From: Sutterella parvirubra YIT 11816
Lineage (GTDB): Bacteria > Pseudomonadota > Gammaproteobacteria > Burkholderiales > Burkholderiaceae_F
Length of the DNA: 8,509 nt
Assembly: GCF_000250875.1 (NCBI RefSeq)
Contig: NZ_JH604948.1
Location: 12,326 to 20,834 of the forward strand
Direction: 5' to 3'
Shown one piece after another: positions 1-7,447 of this stretch (position 1 is the first letter of the stretch; the number at the start of each line of letters is the position of its first letter). The notes under the pieces are model-generated. The model saw nothing but the letters and a program-made list of their open reading frames with translations. It did no database searches and was not told the origin of the DNA. The position numbers and the translations under genes are program-made.

Positions 1-176
1 AGGCGGGCGAAGCCCGCCTCGAAGGGACGACCGCCGCGCACCCGGGCGAGAGCGCCTTGGACGCTTCGATGACGGAAGAAGAGCGCCGCCGCCTCTTCGC
101 CCACGTCGGCCGCAACGATCCCTGCCCCTGCGGCTCGGGCCGCAAGTTCAAGGACTGCCACGGGAAGCTCTCCTAA
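1..176 (+). CDS. secA: Protein translocase subunit SecA, C-terminal end (partial)
   Basis: This is the last 57 codons of the SecA ATPase, which drives preproteins through the SecYEG channel at the inner membrane. The visible part is the C-terminal linker and the SEC-C zinc finger. The tail reads [20 protein letters not shown] then KLS and stop, giving the C-x-C-x8-C-H zinc ligands that in E. coli SecA also bind the chaperone SecB and phospholipids. The linker before it is rich in Ala, Gly and Glu, as usual for this poorly conserved segment. The reading frame enters from outside the window, so the ATPase domains are not seen. A stand-alone SEC-C protein is possible in principle, but the motif lies at the extreme C terminus and the downstream gene order is the usual one for secA. 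Confidence 0.93.
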   Translation, partial: AGEARLEGTTAAHPGESALDASMTEEERRRLFAHVGRNDPCPCGSGRKFKDCHGKLS

Positions 177-192
177 GCCGTCCCGGACGACC

Positions 193-217
193 GCCGGAGG
201 CCCGGCCTCCGGCTTTT
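193..217 (+). terminator. Rho-independent terminator after secA
   Basis: A perfect 9-bp GC-rich stem (193-201 pairs with 205-213, GCCGGAGGC / GCCTCCGGC) with a 3-nt loop is followed directly by TTTT at 214-217. It starts 17 nt after the secA stop codon, the expected place for the end of the secA transcript. The T tract is short, so termination may be incomplete. Confidence 0.7.
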
Positions 218-225
218 GCCCAAAG

Positions 226-258
226 CCCGCCGCGGGGTGTGACCCTACGGCGGGTTTT
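226..258 (+). terminator. Second hairpin with T tract downstream of secA
   Basis: CCCGCCG (226-232) pairs with CGGCGGG (248-254). An inner helix GGGGT/ACCCT (234-238 with 242-246, one G-T pair) closes a GTG loop, with one C/A mismatch between the two helices. TTTT follows, then GCTTT. Together with the hairpin at 193-217 it forms a tandem stop signal. It also makes the GTG at 239 an unlikely start for the next gene, because that codon lies in the hairpin loop. Confidence 0.5.
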
Positions 259-289
259 GCTTTGTGAGCCCCACCATTTCCCAGATCTG

Positions 290-1522
290 ATGATGTTTTG
301 GAAGCGCAAGCCCCCGACCGCACAAGGGGAGAAGGCCTCTCCCGAGCCTTCGGCCTCCCGTGAGACCCTCACGCCGCTCCAGCCGTTCCCCACGGCCTGC
401 GGCATCCCGGGGCTGCGCGTGCGCACCGCGCACGCGCCCTCAGGAGATCCGCTCCTCTGGGTCTTCGACGCGTCGGTCGCCGCGGGCCGCGTGCGCGGAC
501 ACGCGACGCCTGCCTTCGGGGCGGGCGCGCCCGAGCGCCTCACCGAACGGCTCTCCGAAGAGGTGCCGCCCTTCGGACTCATCGTCGCGGCGGGAAGCGC
601 CGCGACGGGCGAAGGCGCGCTCTCGCGCGGCTTCGTCGATGCGGTGTCGGCGATGGGCGGTTCCGTGGGACTCCCCGACGCCCTCGTCGCGTGCGTGGGG
701 CCCACGGCGGGCGTTCCCGCCGCGGGGCCCATGACCGTGGCCGCTCAGACGCTGACGGAGCTGCCTGCCGACGAGAGGCTTCAGAACCGTAAGCCTGCCG
801 CCCCGCAACGGCGACACCCGTCGGAACCCTTCCACGTCGCCTTCCCCTTCATGGATGCCGGGGGCGAAGTGCGCGTCGCGGGTTGGTTCTGGCCCGACCC
901 TGCCGTGATGGTTTGGGTGAGCGACGTGCCGCTCGGGCGCGGCGCGGCCGAGGAACTCATCGACGACCTCTGGACGGCGGGGCCGGACGCCTGGGCGATG
1001 ACGGGCGATGCGCACCCGGGGGACACCGTGCTGATCCTCTCCGCCGCGCCGGGGCCGGAAGCCGCGCCCGCGGACGGGCGCGTGGAGACCTTGAGGACGG
1101 CGCTTCGCGTCGGAACCGAGATGCTTTTGAGGGCCGCCTGCGCCCCGCAGGGGCCCGTGCCGACCCTCACCATCGAGGGCGCGGCGGACCTCACGGAGGC
1201 GGCCGCCGCGGCGCGCGTCTGGACGAGGACGCTGACGAGACTTCACGCGTCGCCCAACCTGCCGCCTTCCACCAGGGCCGAGATCCTCTTCCGCGCGATG
1301 GCGGCGACGCCCCTGGTGGGGATTGAGCGCTCGCGCATGGGGTTGGAGCCCTTCATCCGGGAGGGCAGGCTGATGGATGGCGCTCTTGCGGCGCAGGCGA
1401 TCCCGCAGGAGTGCGTGCTTACGCTCGGACGCGGAGCCGCGCGGGGCGTTTGGCCCCTGCGGGAGACGGCGCGGAGCAAGGATGCGGTGAACGACCGCAA
1501 GAAGGCGGAGCAGGAACGATGA
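290..1522 (+). CDS. ArgJ-like protein, diverged, probable pseudoenzyme
   Basis: The protein is 410 aa if it starts at 290 (293 is equally possible). The frame runs open back to a GTG at 239, but that lies inside a terminator-like hairpin. No convincing Shine-Dalgarno precedes 290. By eye it follows the ArgJ (glutamate/ornithine N-acetyltransferase) fold from end to end. Residues 97-110 (LIVAAGSAATGEGA) sit where ArgJ has LVVNTGNANAGTG. Residues 136-142 (VGPTAGV) replace the STGVI oxyanion-hole motif. Residues 198-208 (GWFWPDPAVMV) replace GMIKPNMATML. Residues 239-245 (GDAHPGD) replace GDTSTND. LTLGRGAARGVW near the end matches the C-terminal LGRG-x-ATVW block. The autocleavage and nucleophile threonine of ArgJ is Val206 here (codon 905-907), so neither self-cleavage nor acetyl transfer is expected. 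ArgJ follows secA in many Burkholderiales, which supports the homology. The usual ArgJ terminus is replaced by a charged tail. The real role is unknown. Confidence is for a real gene; the ArgJ kinship is about 0.75. Confidence 0.85.
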   Translation: MMFWKRKPPTAQGEKASPEPSASRETLTPLQPFPTACGIPGLRVRTAHAPSGDPLLWVFDASVAAGRVRGHATPAFGAGAPERLTERLSEEVPPFGLIVAAGSAATGEGALSRGFVDAVSAMGGSVGLPDALVACVGPTAGVPAAGPMTVAAQTLTELPADERLQNRKPAAPQRRHPSEPFHVAFPFMDAGGEVRVAGWFWPDPAVMVWVSDVPLGRGAAEELIDDLWTAGPDAWAMTGDAHPGDTVLILSAAPGPEAAPADGRVETLRTALRVGTEMLLRAACAPQGPVPTLTIEGAADLTEAAAAARVWTRTLTRLHASPNLPPSTRAEILFRAMAATPLVGIERSRMGLEPFIREGRLMDGALAAQAIPQECVLTLGRGAARGVWPLRETARSKDAVNDRKKAEQER

Positions 1523-2238
1523 CCGAAGCAAAGGACGCGAATGTGGCGAAACCGGCGGACGTGAAGAGCGCGGCCCCCAAGATCGTCGAAGTGGTGGTGG
1601 GCGTGGTGTCGGACGGCCGCGGCCGGATCCTCTTGAACTCCCGCCCGGAAGGGAAGCCCTATGCGGGTTGGTGGGAGTTCCCTGGCGGCAAGATCGAGCC
1701 GGGCGAGACCCCGCACGAGGCGCTCGTGCGGGAGCTCAGGGAAGAACTCGGTCTTGAGATCGAAGGAAGCCGCGCCTGGTACGTGACGGAGGCGGTCTTC
1801 CCGCACGCGCACGTACGGCTTCACTTCCGGTTGGGGTGCGCCTCGCCGGAGGCCGCGCCCCAGAGCCTCGAAAATCAGGCCTGGGGGTGGTTCGCGGACG
1901 GGGAGGCGCTCCCCGGAGAACTTCTCCCCGCGTCCGTCCCGGCGCTCCGGCGCGCGCGGATCCCGGCGGTGCTGAGGTCGGCTGAGACGGAGGGCCGCTG
2001 GCGCGGCGTGCGGGCGGCGAGCCGCGAAGCGCTTCTCGCGGCGGCGGAAGCCGGCGCGGACTATGCGGTCGTCCGGGCGTCGGACTGGGACGTCGTGGGC
2101 GAGCCGCCTCTCCCCGTGCTGGTGGAGGTTGCCGAGGGTGTGGGCGAGACGGTTGGGACGGAGGAGCCGGGGGCGACGGACGAGGCCGTCGCCCTTTGGC
2201 GGGCGCGCGGCGCCCACGGGATCTTCATCGACGGGTAG
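1519..2238 (+). CDS. MutT-type Nudix hydrolase with a short ThiE-like C-terminal remnant
   Basis: The protein is 239 aa and probably hydrolyses oxidised nucleoside triphosphates such as 8-oxo-dGTP to the monophosphate. The Nudix box is complete: G57, E63, then REL-x-EELGL at 71-79, which provides the metal-binding glutamates. It follows WWEFPGG (51-57), typical of MutT. Residues about 145-239 look like a shortened TenI/ThiE-type domain, with GADYAVV at 179-185 and GAHGIFIDG at 231-239. Longer MutT-ThiE fusions are known in Pseudomonas and Burkholderiales, and here the domain seems too short to bind thiamine phosphate intermediates. The start at 1519 is chosen because it overlaps the upstream stop (ATGA) and has GGAG 8 nt ahead. 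The coupling suggests cotranslation with the ArgJ-like gene. The 3' end overlaps yacG on the other strand by 14 nt. Confidence 0.92.
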   Translation: MTEAKDANVAKPADVKSAAPKIVEVVVGVVSDGRGRILLNSRPEGKPYAGWWEFPGGKIEPGETPHEALVRELREELGLEIEGSRAWYVTEAVFPHAHVRLHFRLGCASPEAAPQSLENQAWGWFADGEALPGELLPASVPALRRARIPAVLRSAETEGRWRGVRAASREALLAAAEAGADYAVVRASDWDVVGEPPLPVLVEVAEGVGETVGTEEPGATDEAVALWRARGAHGIFIDG

Positions 2239-2485
2239 TCCGGCGCTTCGGGGACGCGTCGGCGCGAAGCGCCTTCGCGTCCAAGCGCGCACGTTCTTCC
2301 GAAGCGCTCTGAAGGTCTTCGGGGGAGAGGAGGTCGGCGGAACCCGGCTCCCCTTCGATCACGTATTCGTCGTTCGACCACGCGCCCAAGTCGATCAGGC
2401 GGCAGCGCTCGCTGCAGAAGGGCCTGTAGGGATTTTCAGGGGCGTAGAGGGCCTCGCGGCCGCAGGTGGGACAGCGTACTTTCAT
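2225..2485 (-). CDS. yacG: DNA gyrase inhibitor YacG (zinc-binding)
   Basis: This 86-aa protein has the YacG zinc finger: Cys5-x2-Cys8 (CPTCG) and Cys24-x3-Cys28 (FCSERCR), followed by the family signature IDLGAW. In E. coli YacG binds GyrB and blocks gyrase from binding DNA. The C-terminal half is charged and ends in an Arg/Lys-rich tail (SPKRRTTRR), a little longer than the E. coli protein. The start is the ATG just before KVRCPTC. The reading frame continues upstream, but without family similarity. No strong ribosome binding site is visible, only GAAG next to the start. It lies 44 nt after zapD, fitting a coaE-zapD-yacG transcript as in other proteobacteria. Its stop lies inside the 3' end of the convergent Nudix gene. 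Confidence 0.95.
   Translation of the reverse strand: MKVRCPTCGREALYAPENPYRPFCSERCRLIDLGAWSNDEYVIEGEPGSADLLSPEDLQSASEERARLDAKALRADASPKRRTTRR
2242..2273. repeat. 9-bp inverted repeat at the convergent Nudix/yacG junction
   Basis: GGCGCTTCG (2242-2250) and CGAAGCGCC (2265-2273) are perfect inverted copies separated by 14 nt. The repeat begins 3 nt after the Nudix stop codon and lies within the yacG C-terminal coding region. No T tract follows on either strand, so it is not a canonical terminator. It could still form a 3'-end stem in the Nudix transcript. In such GC-rich DNA a repeat of this size may also be chance. Confidence 0.4.
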
Positions 2486-2529
2486 CTTCTGTTGTGGTTG
2501 TTTCTGCCGGAGTGACCGCTTGCTTACAT

Positions 2530-3303
2530 TCAGCCGCAGAGCGCCAGACGGAAGGTGATGTCTTCCGTGGAGGCGTGGAGCCGACGCTGCGCGTCGGGGC
2601 GCGAGAAGCGGATCCAGAGCATGTACTTGTTGGCGCTCACCTCGGGGATGAGGTCGTCCCCGACGGGAAGCCAAAGCCGCGCCAAAAGGACGTTGCGGCC
2701 GGTGAGCGGGAGCTGGTGCACGCCCCCGTGGGCGGTGACCTCGCCGTCCGTCTGTACGGCCGAGCGGAGCATCCCGAGGACGATCGCGATCGCGTCGCGC
2801 GTCGGGGTCATCGTGTCTTCCCAGGCCTGAAGTTCGGCGCGGCGCGCGGCCGCAGGCTGCGCGAGCCAATGGTGAAGCATCGGGAGGTCGAATTCGCAGG
2901 TGCCGCCCGGCAAGGACTGGCGGGTGCGCACGAGGCGGAGCCACTCGTTCTCACGGATGTACTGCGCCGAGCGTCCGAGCGTGCGGTTGATCCCGTGGAG
3001 GGCCTCTTCCGTTTGGCGCAGCGTCTTTTCCGTCCCTTCGCGCTCTTCCCCCGCGAGGTGCGGAAGCTTCATGCGCAGAGCGTGTCTCAGGCGGGAAAGC
3101 TCCTGCACGAGGTCGTTTTTGAGGTCGCTTCGGGCGCTCGCGTCGACGAGGTCAAAGAGCGCCGAGAGCGCCGCATGATGCGCAAAAGGATTGTCCTCAC
3201 CGCAGAACCATTCATAGCGGCGGAAAAGGAGTTCCAACCGCAGGAACATGCGGATCCGCTCATGGCATGGAAATTCGTAGAGGATGTGGTCCTGGTCGCT
3301 CAT
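2530..3303 (-). CDS. zapD: Cell division protein ZapD (Z-ring associated)
   Basis: This 257-aa protein is close to the usual length of about 250 for ZapD (DUF1342/YacF), a cytoplasmic protein that binds the C-terminal tail of FtsZ and bundles protofilaments in the Z ring. The N terminus after MSDQD is [18 protein letters not shown], the most recognisable block of the family, followed by LLFRRYEWF. The C-terminal beta domain ends in YMLWIRF and ITFRLALCG. The middle is helical and charged, as expected. AAGG lies 8 nt before the ATG on the minus strand. It sits between coaE (76 nt upstream) and yacG (44 nt downstream), the conserved coaE-zapD-yacG cluster. Nothing suggests damage. Confidence 0.95.
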   Translation of the reverse strand: MSDQDHILYEFPCHERIRMFLRLELLFRRYEWFCGEDNPFAHHAALSALFDLVDASARSDLKNDLVQELSRLRHALRMKLPHLAGEEREGTEKTLRQTEEALHGINRTLGRSAQYIRENEWLRLVRTRQSLPGGTCEFDLPMLHHWLAQPAAARRAELQAWEDTMTPTRDAIAIVLGMLRSAVQTDGEVTAHGGVHQLPLTGRNVLLARLWLPVGDDLIPEVSANKYMLWIRFSRPDAQRRLHASTEDITFRLALCG

Positions 3304-3379
3304 GCGAATACCTTGAAATCCTTGTGGAGGACGGAGGGAACGGAGAAAAGGGCCTCAGGATCGGTCGAATCCCCGGCCC

Positions 3380-3976
3380 TCAGGGCTCGGAAGTGAGTTC
3401 ATTGTATAAAAGTTCCACGCTTTCTTCGAGTGTCTTCGGATCCGACCCGTTGTATATGACGTGGTCGGCGGCCGCGAGCCTTTCCGCGCGGGGGAGTTGG
3501 CGCGCCATGAACCCTTCCACCGATTCCCGGGAGAGCCCCGAGCGCGCCATGGTGCGCTCGATCTGAAGCTCGGGCTCAAGGTCGATCACGAGCACTTGGT
3601 CGACGGCCTTCCGCCACTCGGGCTTTTCGAGAAGCAGAGGGCAGTCGTAGACCAGAAGCGGGGCGTCCTTCGCCGCTTCCATGAGGGCCTCGGTCTGCGC
3701 ACGGATCATCGGGTGAAGAATCGCTTCAAGGGTCTTCTTCGCCTCAGGGTCCGACAAAAAGCGCTCACGCATCGCGGCTCGGTTCATCGCGCCGTCTTCG
3801 GTCACGAACTCGGTTCCGAACGCCTCCCGGATCGCGGGGACGGCGACGCCTCCGGGGGCGGTAAGTTCGCGGGAGACGGCGTCGGCGTCGACGACGGGGA
3901 CGCCGAGCTTTCGGAAGGCCGCCGCCGCGGTGGACTTCCCGCTGCCGATGCCGCCGGTGAGGCCGAGACGAATCAT
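3380..3976 (-). CDS. coaE: Dephospho-CoA kinase
   Basis: This 198-aa enzyme phosphorylates the ribose 3'-OH of dephospho-CoA with ATP, the last step of coenzyme A synthesis. The N terminus MIRLGLTGGIGSGKS holds the P-loop (residues 8-15). It is followed by VVDADAVSREL, a typical CoaE block with the acidic residue that helps bind the substrate, then ILHPMIR and VYDCPLLLE in the middle, and the R-Q-x-lid and adenine-binding region (FMARQLPRAERL) near the C terminus. Length is normal. The start at 3976 is chosen over a frame extension to 4102 because AAGGAG (complement of 3983-3988) lies 6 nt upstream and the extension runs through the tRNA terminator. Confidence 0.96.
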   Translation of the reverse strand: MIRLGLTGGIGSGKSTAAAAFRKLGVPVVDADAVSRELTAPGGVAVPAIREAFGTEFVTEDGAMNRAAMRERFLSDPEAKKTLEAILHPMIRAQTEALMEAAKDAPLLVYDCPLLLEKPEWRKAVDQVLVIDLEPELQIERTMARSGLSRESVEGFMARQLPRAERLAAADHVIYNGSDPKTLEESVELLYNELTSEP

Positions 3977-3982
3977 GTCGAG

Positions 3983-3988
3983 CTCCTT
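3983..3988 (-). promoter_or_regulatory. Ribosome binding site of coaE
   Basis: Read on the minus strand this is AAGGAG, a near-perfect Shine-Dalgarno 6 nt before the ATG at 3976. It decides the coaE start. Confidence 0.8.
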
Positions 3989-4060
3989 CGAGTGAAGGGG
4001 ATCCCCGGAGACTTCCGGCCGGGAGACCCGCGCGCCGGAGGGAAACGGAGAAAAACTGAT

Positions 4061-4100
4061 AAAAGAAAAAGGCACCGCACTCACGTGCGATGCCTTTTTC
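4061..4100 (-). terminator. Rho-independent terminator after tRNA-Pro (potentially bidirectional)
   Basis: GAAAAAGGCA (4065-4074) pairs with TGCCTTTTTC (4091-4100). One C/A mismatch is followed by CGCAC/GTGCG (4076-4080 with 4085-4089), closing a TCAC loop. On the minus strand it lies 8 nt after the tRNA 3' end and runs into TTTTTCTTTT, so it should end the ispB-tRNA transcript. Its symmetry also gives a T run on the plus strand, where no gene is known to need it. CoaE expression must come from read-through or from a promoter in 3977-4060, where I see no clear match. Confidence 0.8.
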
Positions 4101-4108
4101 AAAAATCC

Positions 4109-4185
<77 letters not shown>

Positions 4186-4202
4186 AGGGTTCCCGATCAG
4201 CG

Positions 4203-5186
4203 TTATCGATCACGCTTAACGGTGAAGGACAACAAGTTTAGCAGACTTTCGCTGAAAATGGAAGAGGGAATTTGAGAGAGCGCTGCGCGCCCACGTTCCA
4301 GTTCCTTCTCAGCGCGTGCCCTGCACCGATCAAGAGCACCGGACTTTAGCACGACGGCGGAAATTTTGTCAAAGTCTCCGTCACCCTTCCTCACGGCCTC
4401 GTCGATCATCGCACGATCTCCCTCGTCGGCGAGTTCGCGCGCGTAGATGAGGGGAAGGGTCATCTTCCCTTCGCGGAGGTCGCCCCCGAGGTTCTTGCCG
4501 ATGTCGGCCGCCACCCCCTGATAGTCGAGGATGTCGTCCGCGATCTGGAAGGCGTTCCCGAGCGCGAGGCAATACTCAGCGAGCGCATTGACGCTCTTTT
4601 CGTCCGCGTCGGCGATCGCCGCCGCCATGCGGGCGGCCGCCTCGAAGAGGCAGGCGGTCTTCCTTTCAATCACCTGGAAGTAGCGCTCTTCGTCGACCGA
4701 GGGGTCGTGGGCGTTCGCCATTTGGATGACTTCACCTTCGGACAACCGGTTGGCGGCGTTCGCCAACGCCTCCATCACCTTGAGGTTCCCCGCGCGGATC
4801 ATCATCTGGAAGGAGCGCGTGTAGAGGAAGTCGCCCACGAGGACCGCGACGCCGTTTCCCCAGCGGGCGTTCGCCGTCGGGCGGCCGCGGCGCATGTCGC
4901 TCTCGTCCACGACGTCGTCGTGCATGAGGGTGGCGGTGTGCAGCAGCTCGATCGTCGCGCCGAGGTACGGGGCGAGGTCGCCCTGATAGCCCAACGCGCG
5001 CGCCATCATGATGAGGAGCGCCGGGCGCATGCGCTTGCCGCCCGCGCTCGTGATGTACTCGCCGATCTCGTGCATGCGGCGCACGTCGCTCGCGAGCTCC
5101 TCACGGATGATGCGGTCGACGGCCGCCATGTCTTCGGCGATCGGAGCGAGAAGGGCGCGGACGTCCGCTTGGGGCGAGGTGGTCAT
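4203..5186 (-). CDS. ispB: Octaprenyl diphosphate synthase (polyprenyl synthetase)
   Basis: This 327-aa trans-prenyltransferase adds isopentenyl diphosphate units to farnesyl diphosphate to make the long side chain of ubiquinone. Both aspartate-rich metal sites are intact: DDVVD at 90-94 (followed by ESDMRRGRP) and DDILD at 217-221. The substrate-binding GGKRMRP is at 49-55, and KNLGGDLREGK follows the second site. The C terminus ends in VKRDR, very like E. coli IspB, so an octaprenyl product (UQ-8) is the best guess, though chain length cannot be read from sequence alone. The start at 5186 gives the normal length. The open frame extends far beyond it, to 6044, but antisense to rplU and rpmA. 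The Shine-Dalgarno is weak. Neighbours rplU-rpmA, divergently transcribed, are the classical arrangement. Confidence 0.95.
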   Translation of the reverse strand: MTTSPQADVRALLAPIAEDMAAVDRIIREELASDVRRMHEIGEYITSAGGKRMRPALLIMMARALGYQGDLAPYLGATIELLHTATLMHDDVVDESDMRRGRPTANARWGNGVAVLVGDFLYTRSFQMMIRAGNLKVMEALANAANRLSEGEVIQMANAHDPSVDEERYFQVIERKTACLFEAAARMAAAIADADEKSVNALAEYCLALGNAFQIADDILDYQGVAADIGKNLGGDLREGKMTLPLIYARELADEGDRAMIDEAVRKGDGDFDKISAVVLKSGALDRCRARAEKELERGRAALSQIPSSIFSESLLNLLSFTVKRDR

Positions 5187-5292
5187 CTTGGAGGGGTCTC
5201 CGGTGCGGCGGGCGGTCGCTGACCGCCCGCGGTTGGTGTTCTGAGCCGCTTCCCGGGACGAGTGCGGAAGGTCTCCGCGGAAAGCGCCCCCA

Positions 5293-5298
5293 AGTATA
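5293..5298 (-). promoter_or_regulatory. Candidate -10 box for ispB
   Basis: On the minus strand the sequence reads TATACT, five of six matches to TATAAT, about 100 nt upstream of the ispB ATG. At 16-18 nt spacing there is no good -35 element, so this is a weak call. It is the most promoter-like site on that strand in the divergent region. Confidence 0.35.
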
Positions 5299-5426
5299 AG
5301 AGCCGCAGGGGCCCGCCGCACCACCGCGGTTTCGAGAATGACGGCGCGGAGAGTCCCGGCGGAGCGCCTTCCGGGAGGCGCTTCGCGGTTGACCGCCGGG
5401 GTCATCAAAAAATTCGGGCTTTCGGC

Positions 5427-5455
5427 TTGACGGTCCCTCTTCACAATGAGAAAAT
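5427..5455 (+). promoter_or_regulatory. Sigma-70 type promoter for rplU-rpmA
   Basis: TTGACG (5427-5432) and GAAAAT (5450-5455) are separated by 17 nt, the ideal spacing. The -35 matches five and the -10 four of six consensus bases. The element stands in a locally AT-richer patch of the 402-nt divergent region and points toward rplU. It would start transcription near 5462 and leave a leader of about 125 nt. Confidence 0.6.
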
Positions 5456-5461
5456 GCCGTC

Positions 5462-5588
5462 CTTTCCACGCACTGGGTGCGTCGTGTGCGCGGAGGATGG
5501 TCCTCCGGACGGCGCGGACGTCACCGAATACAAAAAGGCTTCGCACCAAGCCCCGTTGAAGGGCCGAAGCGAAGCGGCGAGGTTTTAC
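5462..5588 (+). promoter_or_regulatory. Structured leader of the rplU mRNA
   Basis: Two hairpins can be drawn. CGGAGGA (5492-5498) pairs with TCCTCCG (5502-5508) around a 3-nt loop. Further on, GCTTCG (5538-5543) pairs with CGAAGC (5565-5570), and the same structure continues inward with GCCC (5550-5553) and GGGC (5561-5564). A second overlapping CGAAGC at 5570-5575 could take the same partner and reach close to the ribosome binding site GAGG (5579-5582). Such layouts occur in autoregulated ribosomal protein leaders, but I do not recognise a named family. The extent is inferred from the candidate promoter. Confidence 0.4.
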
Positions 5589-5900
5589 ATGTACGCTATC
5601 ATCAAGACGGGCGGTAAGCAGTACCGCGTCCAGGTCGGCGACAAGCTCAAGGTCGAAAGCCTTGCGGTTGAAGCCGGCGCTCAGGTCACCCTCACCGAAG
5701 TTCTCGCCGTTTGCGGCGACGAAGGCCTCAAGGTCGGCACCCCGGTGCTCGCCGGCGCCACCGTCACCGCCACCGTGCTCTCGCACGGCCGCGGCGAAAA
5801 GGTTCGCATCTTCAAGTTCCGTCGCCGCAAGCACTCCATGAAGTCGGGCGGTCATCGTCAGAACTACACCGAGCTCAAGATCGAAGCGATCTCGGCTTAA
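5589..5900 (+). CDS. rplU: Large ribosomal subunit protein bL21
   Basis: This 103-aa protein is exactly the usual length of L21, a 23S rRNA-binding protein of the 50S subunit. It begins [18 protein letters not shown], the canonical L21 start, and ends with [17 protein letters not shown] and [11 protein letters not shown], the basic rRNA-binding loop and final strand. The frame is open upstream to 5262, but similarity begins at 5589 and GAGG lies 6 nt before that ATG. It is the first gene of the rplU-rpmA unit, with rpmA 34 nt downstream and ispB divergent upstream. Confidence 0.98.
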   Translation: MYAIIKTGGKQYRVQVGDKLKVESLAVEAGAQVTLTEVLAVCGDEGLKVGTPVLAGATVTATVLSHGRGEKVRIFKFRRRKHSMKSGGHRQNYTELKIEAISA

Positions 5901-5934
5901 TCCAAGAACCTGATTTTTTCGTAGAGAAGACAAA

Positions 5935-6201
5935 ATGGCACATAAGAAAGGCGGCGGCTCCACCCGCAACGGTCGCGATTCGCAGGCGAAGCGCCTCGGC
6001 GTGAAGGTTTTCGGTGACGCGGCGATCAACGCCGGCGGCATCATCGTCCGTCAGCGCGGCACGAAGTTCCATGCCGGCGACAACGTCGGCATGGGCAAGG
6101 ACCACACCCTCTTCGCGCTCGTCGACGGCGTCGTCAAGTTCGAAATCAAGGGTGAGTTCAATCGTCACTACGTGCACGTTGAACCCACGACCGCGGCCTA
6201 A
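5935..6201 (+). CDS. rpmA: Large ribosomal subunit protein bL27
   Basis: This 88-aa L27 is a 50S protein whose N-terminal tail reaches the peptidyl transferase centre and touches the tRNA CCA end. It starts [17 protein letters not shown] and continues with KRLGVK and [15 protein letters not shown], a textbook match. The N terminus lacks the cleavable extension found in Firmicutes, as expected for a proteobacterium. It follows rplU by 34 nt with no terminator between, so the two are cotranscribed. A purine-rich GAGAAGA precedes the ATG. Downstream hairpins end the unit. Confidence 0.98.
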   Translation: MAHKKGGGSTRNGRDSQAKRLGVKVFGDAAINAGGIIVRQRGTKFHAGDNVGMGKDHTLFALVDGVVKFEIKGEFNRHYVHVEPTTAA

Positions 6202-7407
<1,206 letters not shown>

Positions 7408-7416
7408 TTATTAAGG

Positions 7417-7442
7417 AAAAGGGGGAGCAATCTCCCTTTTTT
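7417..7442 (+). terminator. Rho-independent terminator after obgE
   Basis: AAAAGGGGGAG (7417-7427) folds on CTCCC-TTTTTT (7432-7442) around CAAT, giving 11 pairs of which two are G-U. It begins 9 nt after the obgE stop. Its T run ends only 5 nt before the ATG of the next gene, which leaves that gene no room for its own ribosome binding site. Confidence 0.8.
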
Positions 7443-7447
7443 GCTTC

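Noticed and set aside
440..1531. 363-codon open frame on the minus strand opposite the ArgJ-like gene
   Set aside because: Its composition is Arg/Pro/Gly/His-rich without recognisable motifs, as expected from an antisense frame in GC-rich DNA. The plus frame has family-like blocks and a coupled neighbour.
1243..2292. 349-codon minus-strand frame opposite the Nudix gene
   Set aside because: The plus strand encodes a complete Nudix box here. The minus frame is Arg-rich low-complexity shadow sequence.
2494..3396. 300-codon plus-strand frame across zapD
   Set aside because: It is antisense to a clear ZapD. No family resemblance is seen.
3977..4102. N-terminal extension of coaE starting MKKASHV
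   Set aside because: It would run through the tRNA terminator and has no similarity. The ATG at 3976 has a near-perfect ribosome binding site and begins the canonical CoaE N terminus.
5187..6044. Long N-terminal extension of the ispB frame
   Set aside because: It is antisense to rplU and the start of rpmA. IspB proteins begin near the MTTSPQ start.
7408..7447. Attachment site or insertion sequence end at the composition break
   Set aside because: No direct repeat, tRNA end or terminal inverted repeat is visible here. The inverted sequence present is explained by the terminator.
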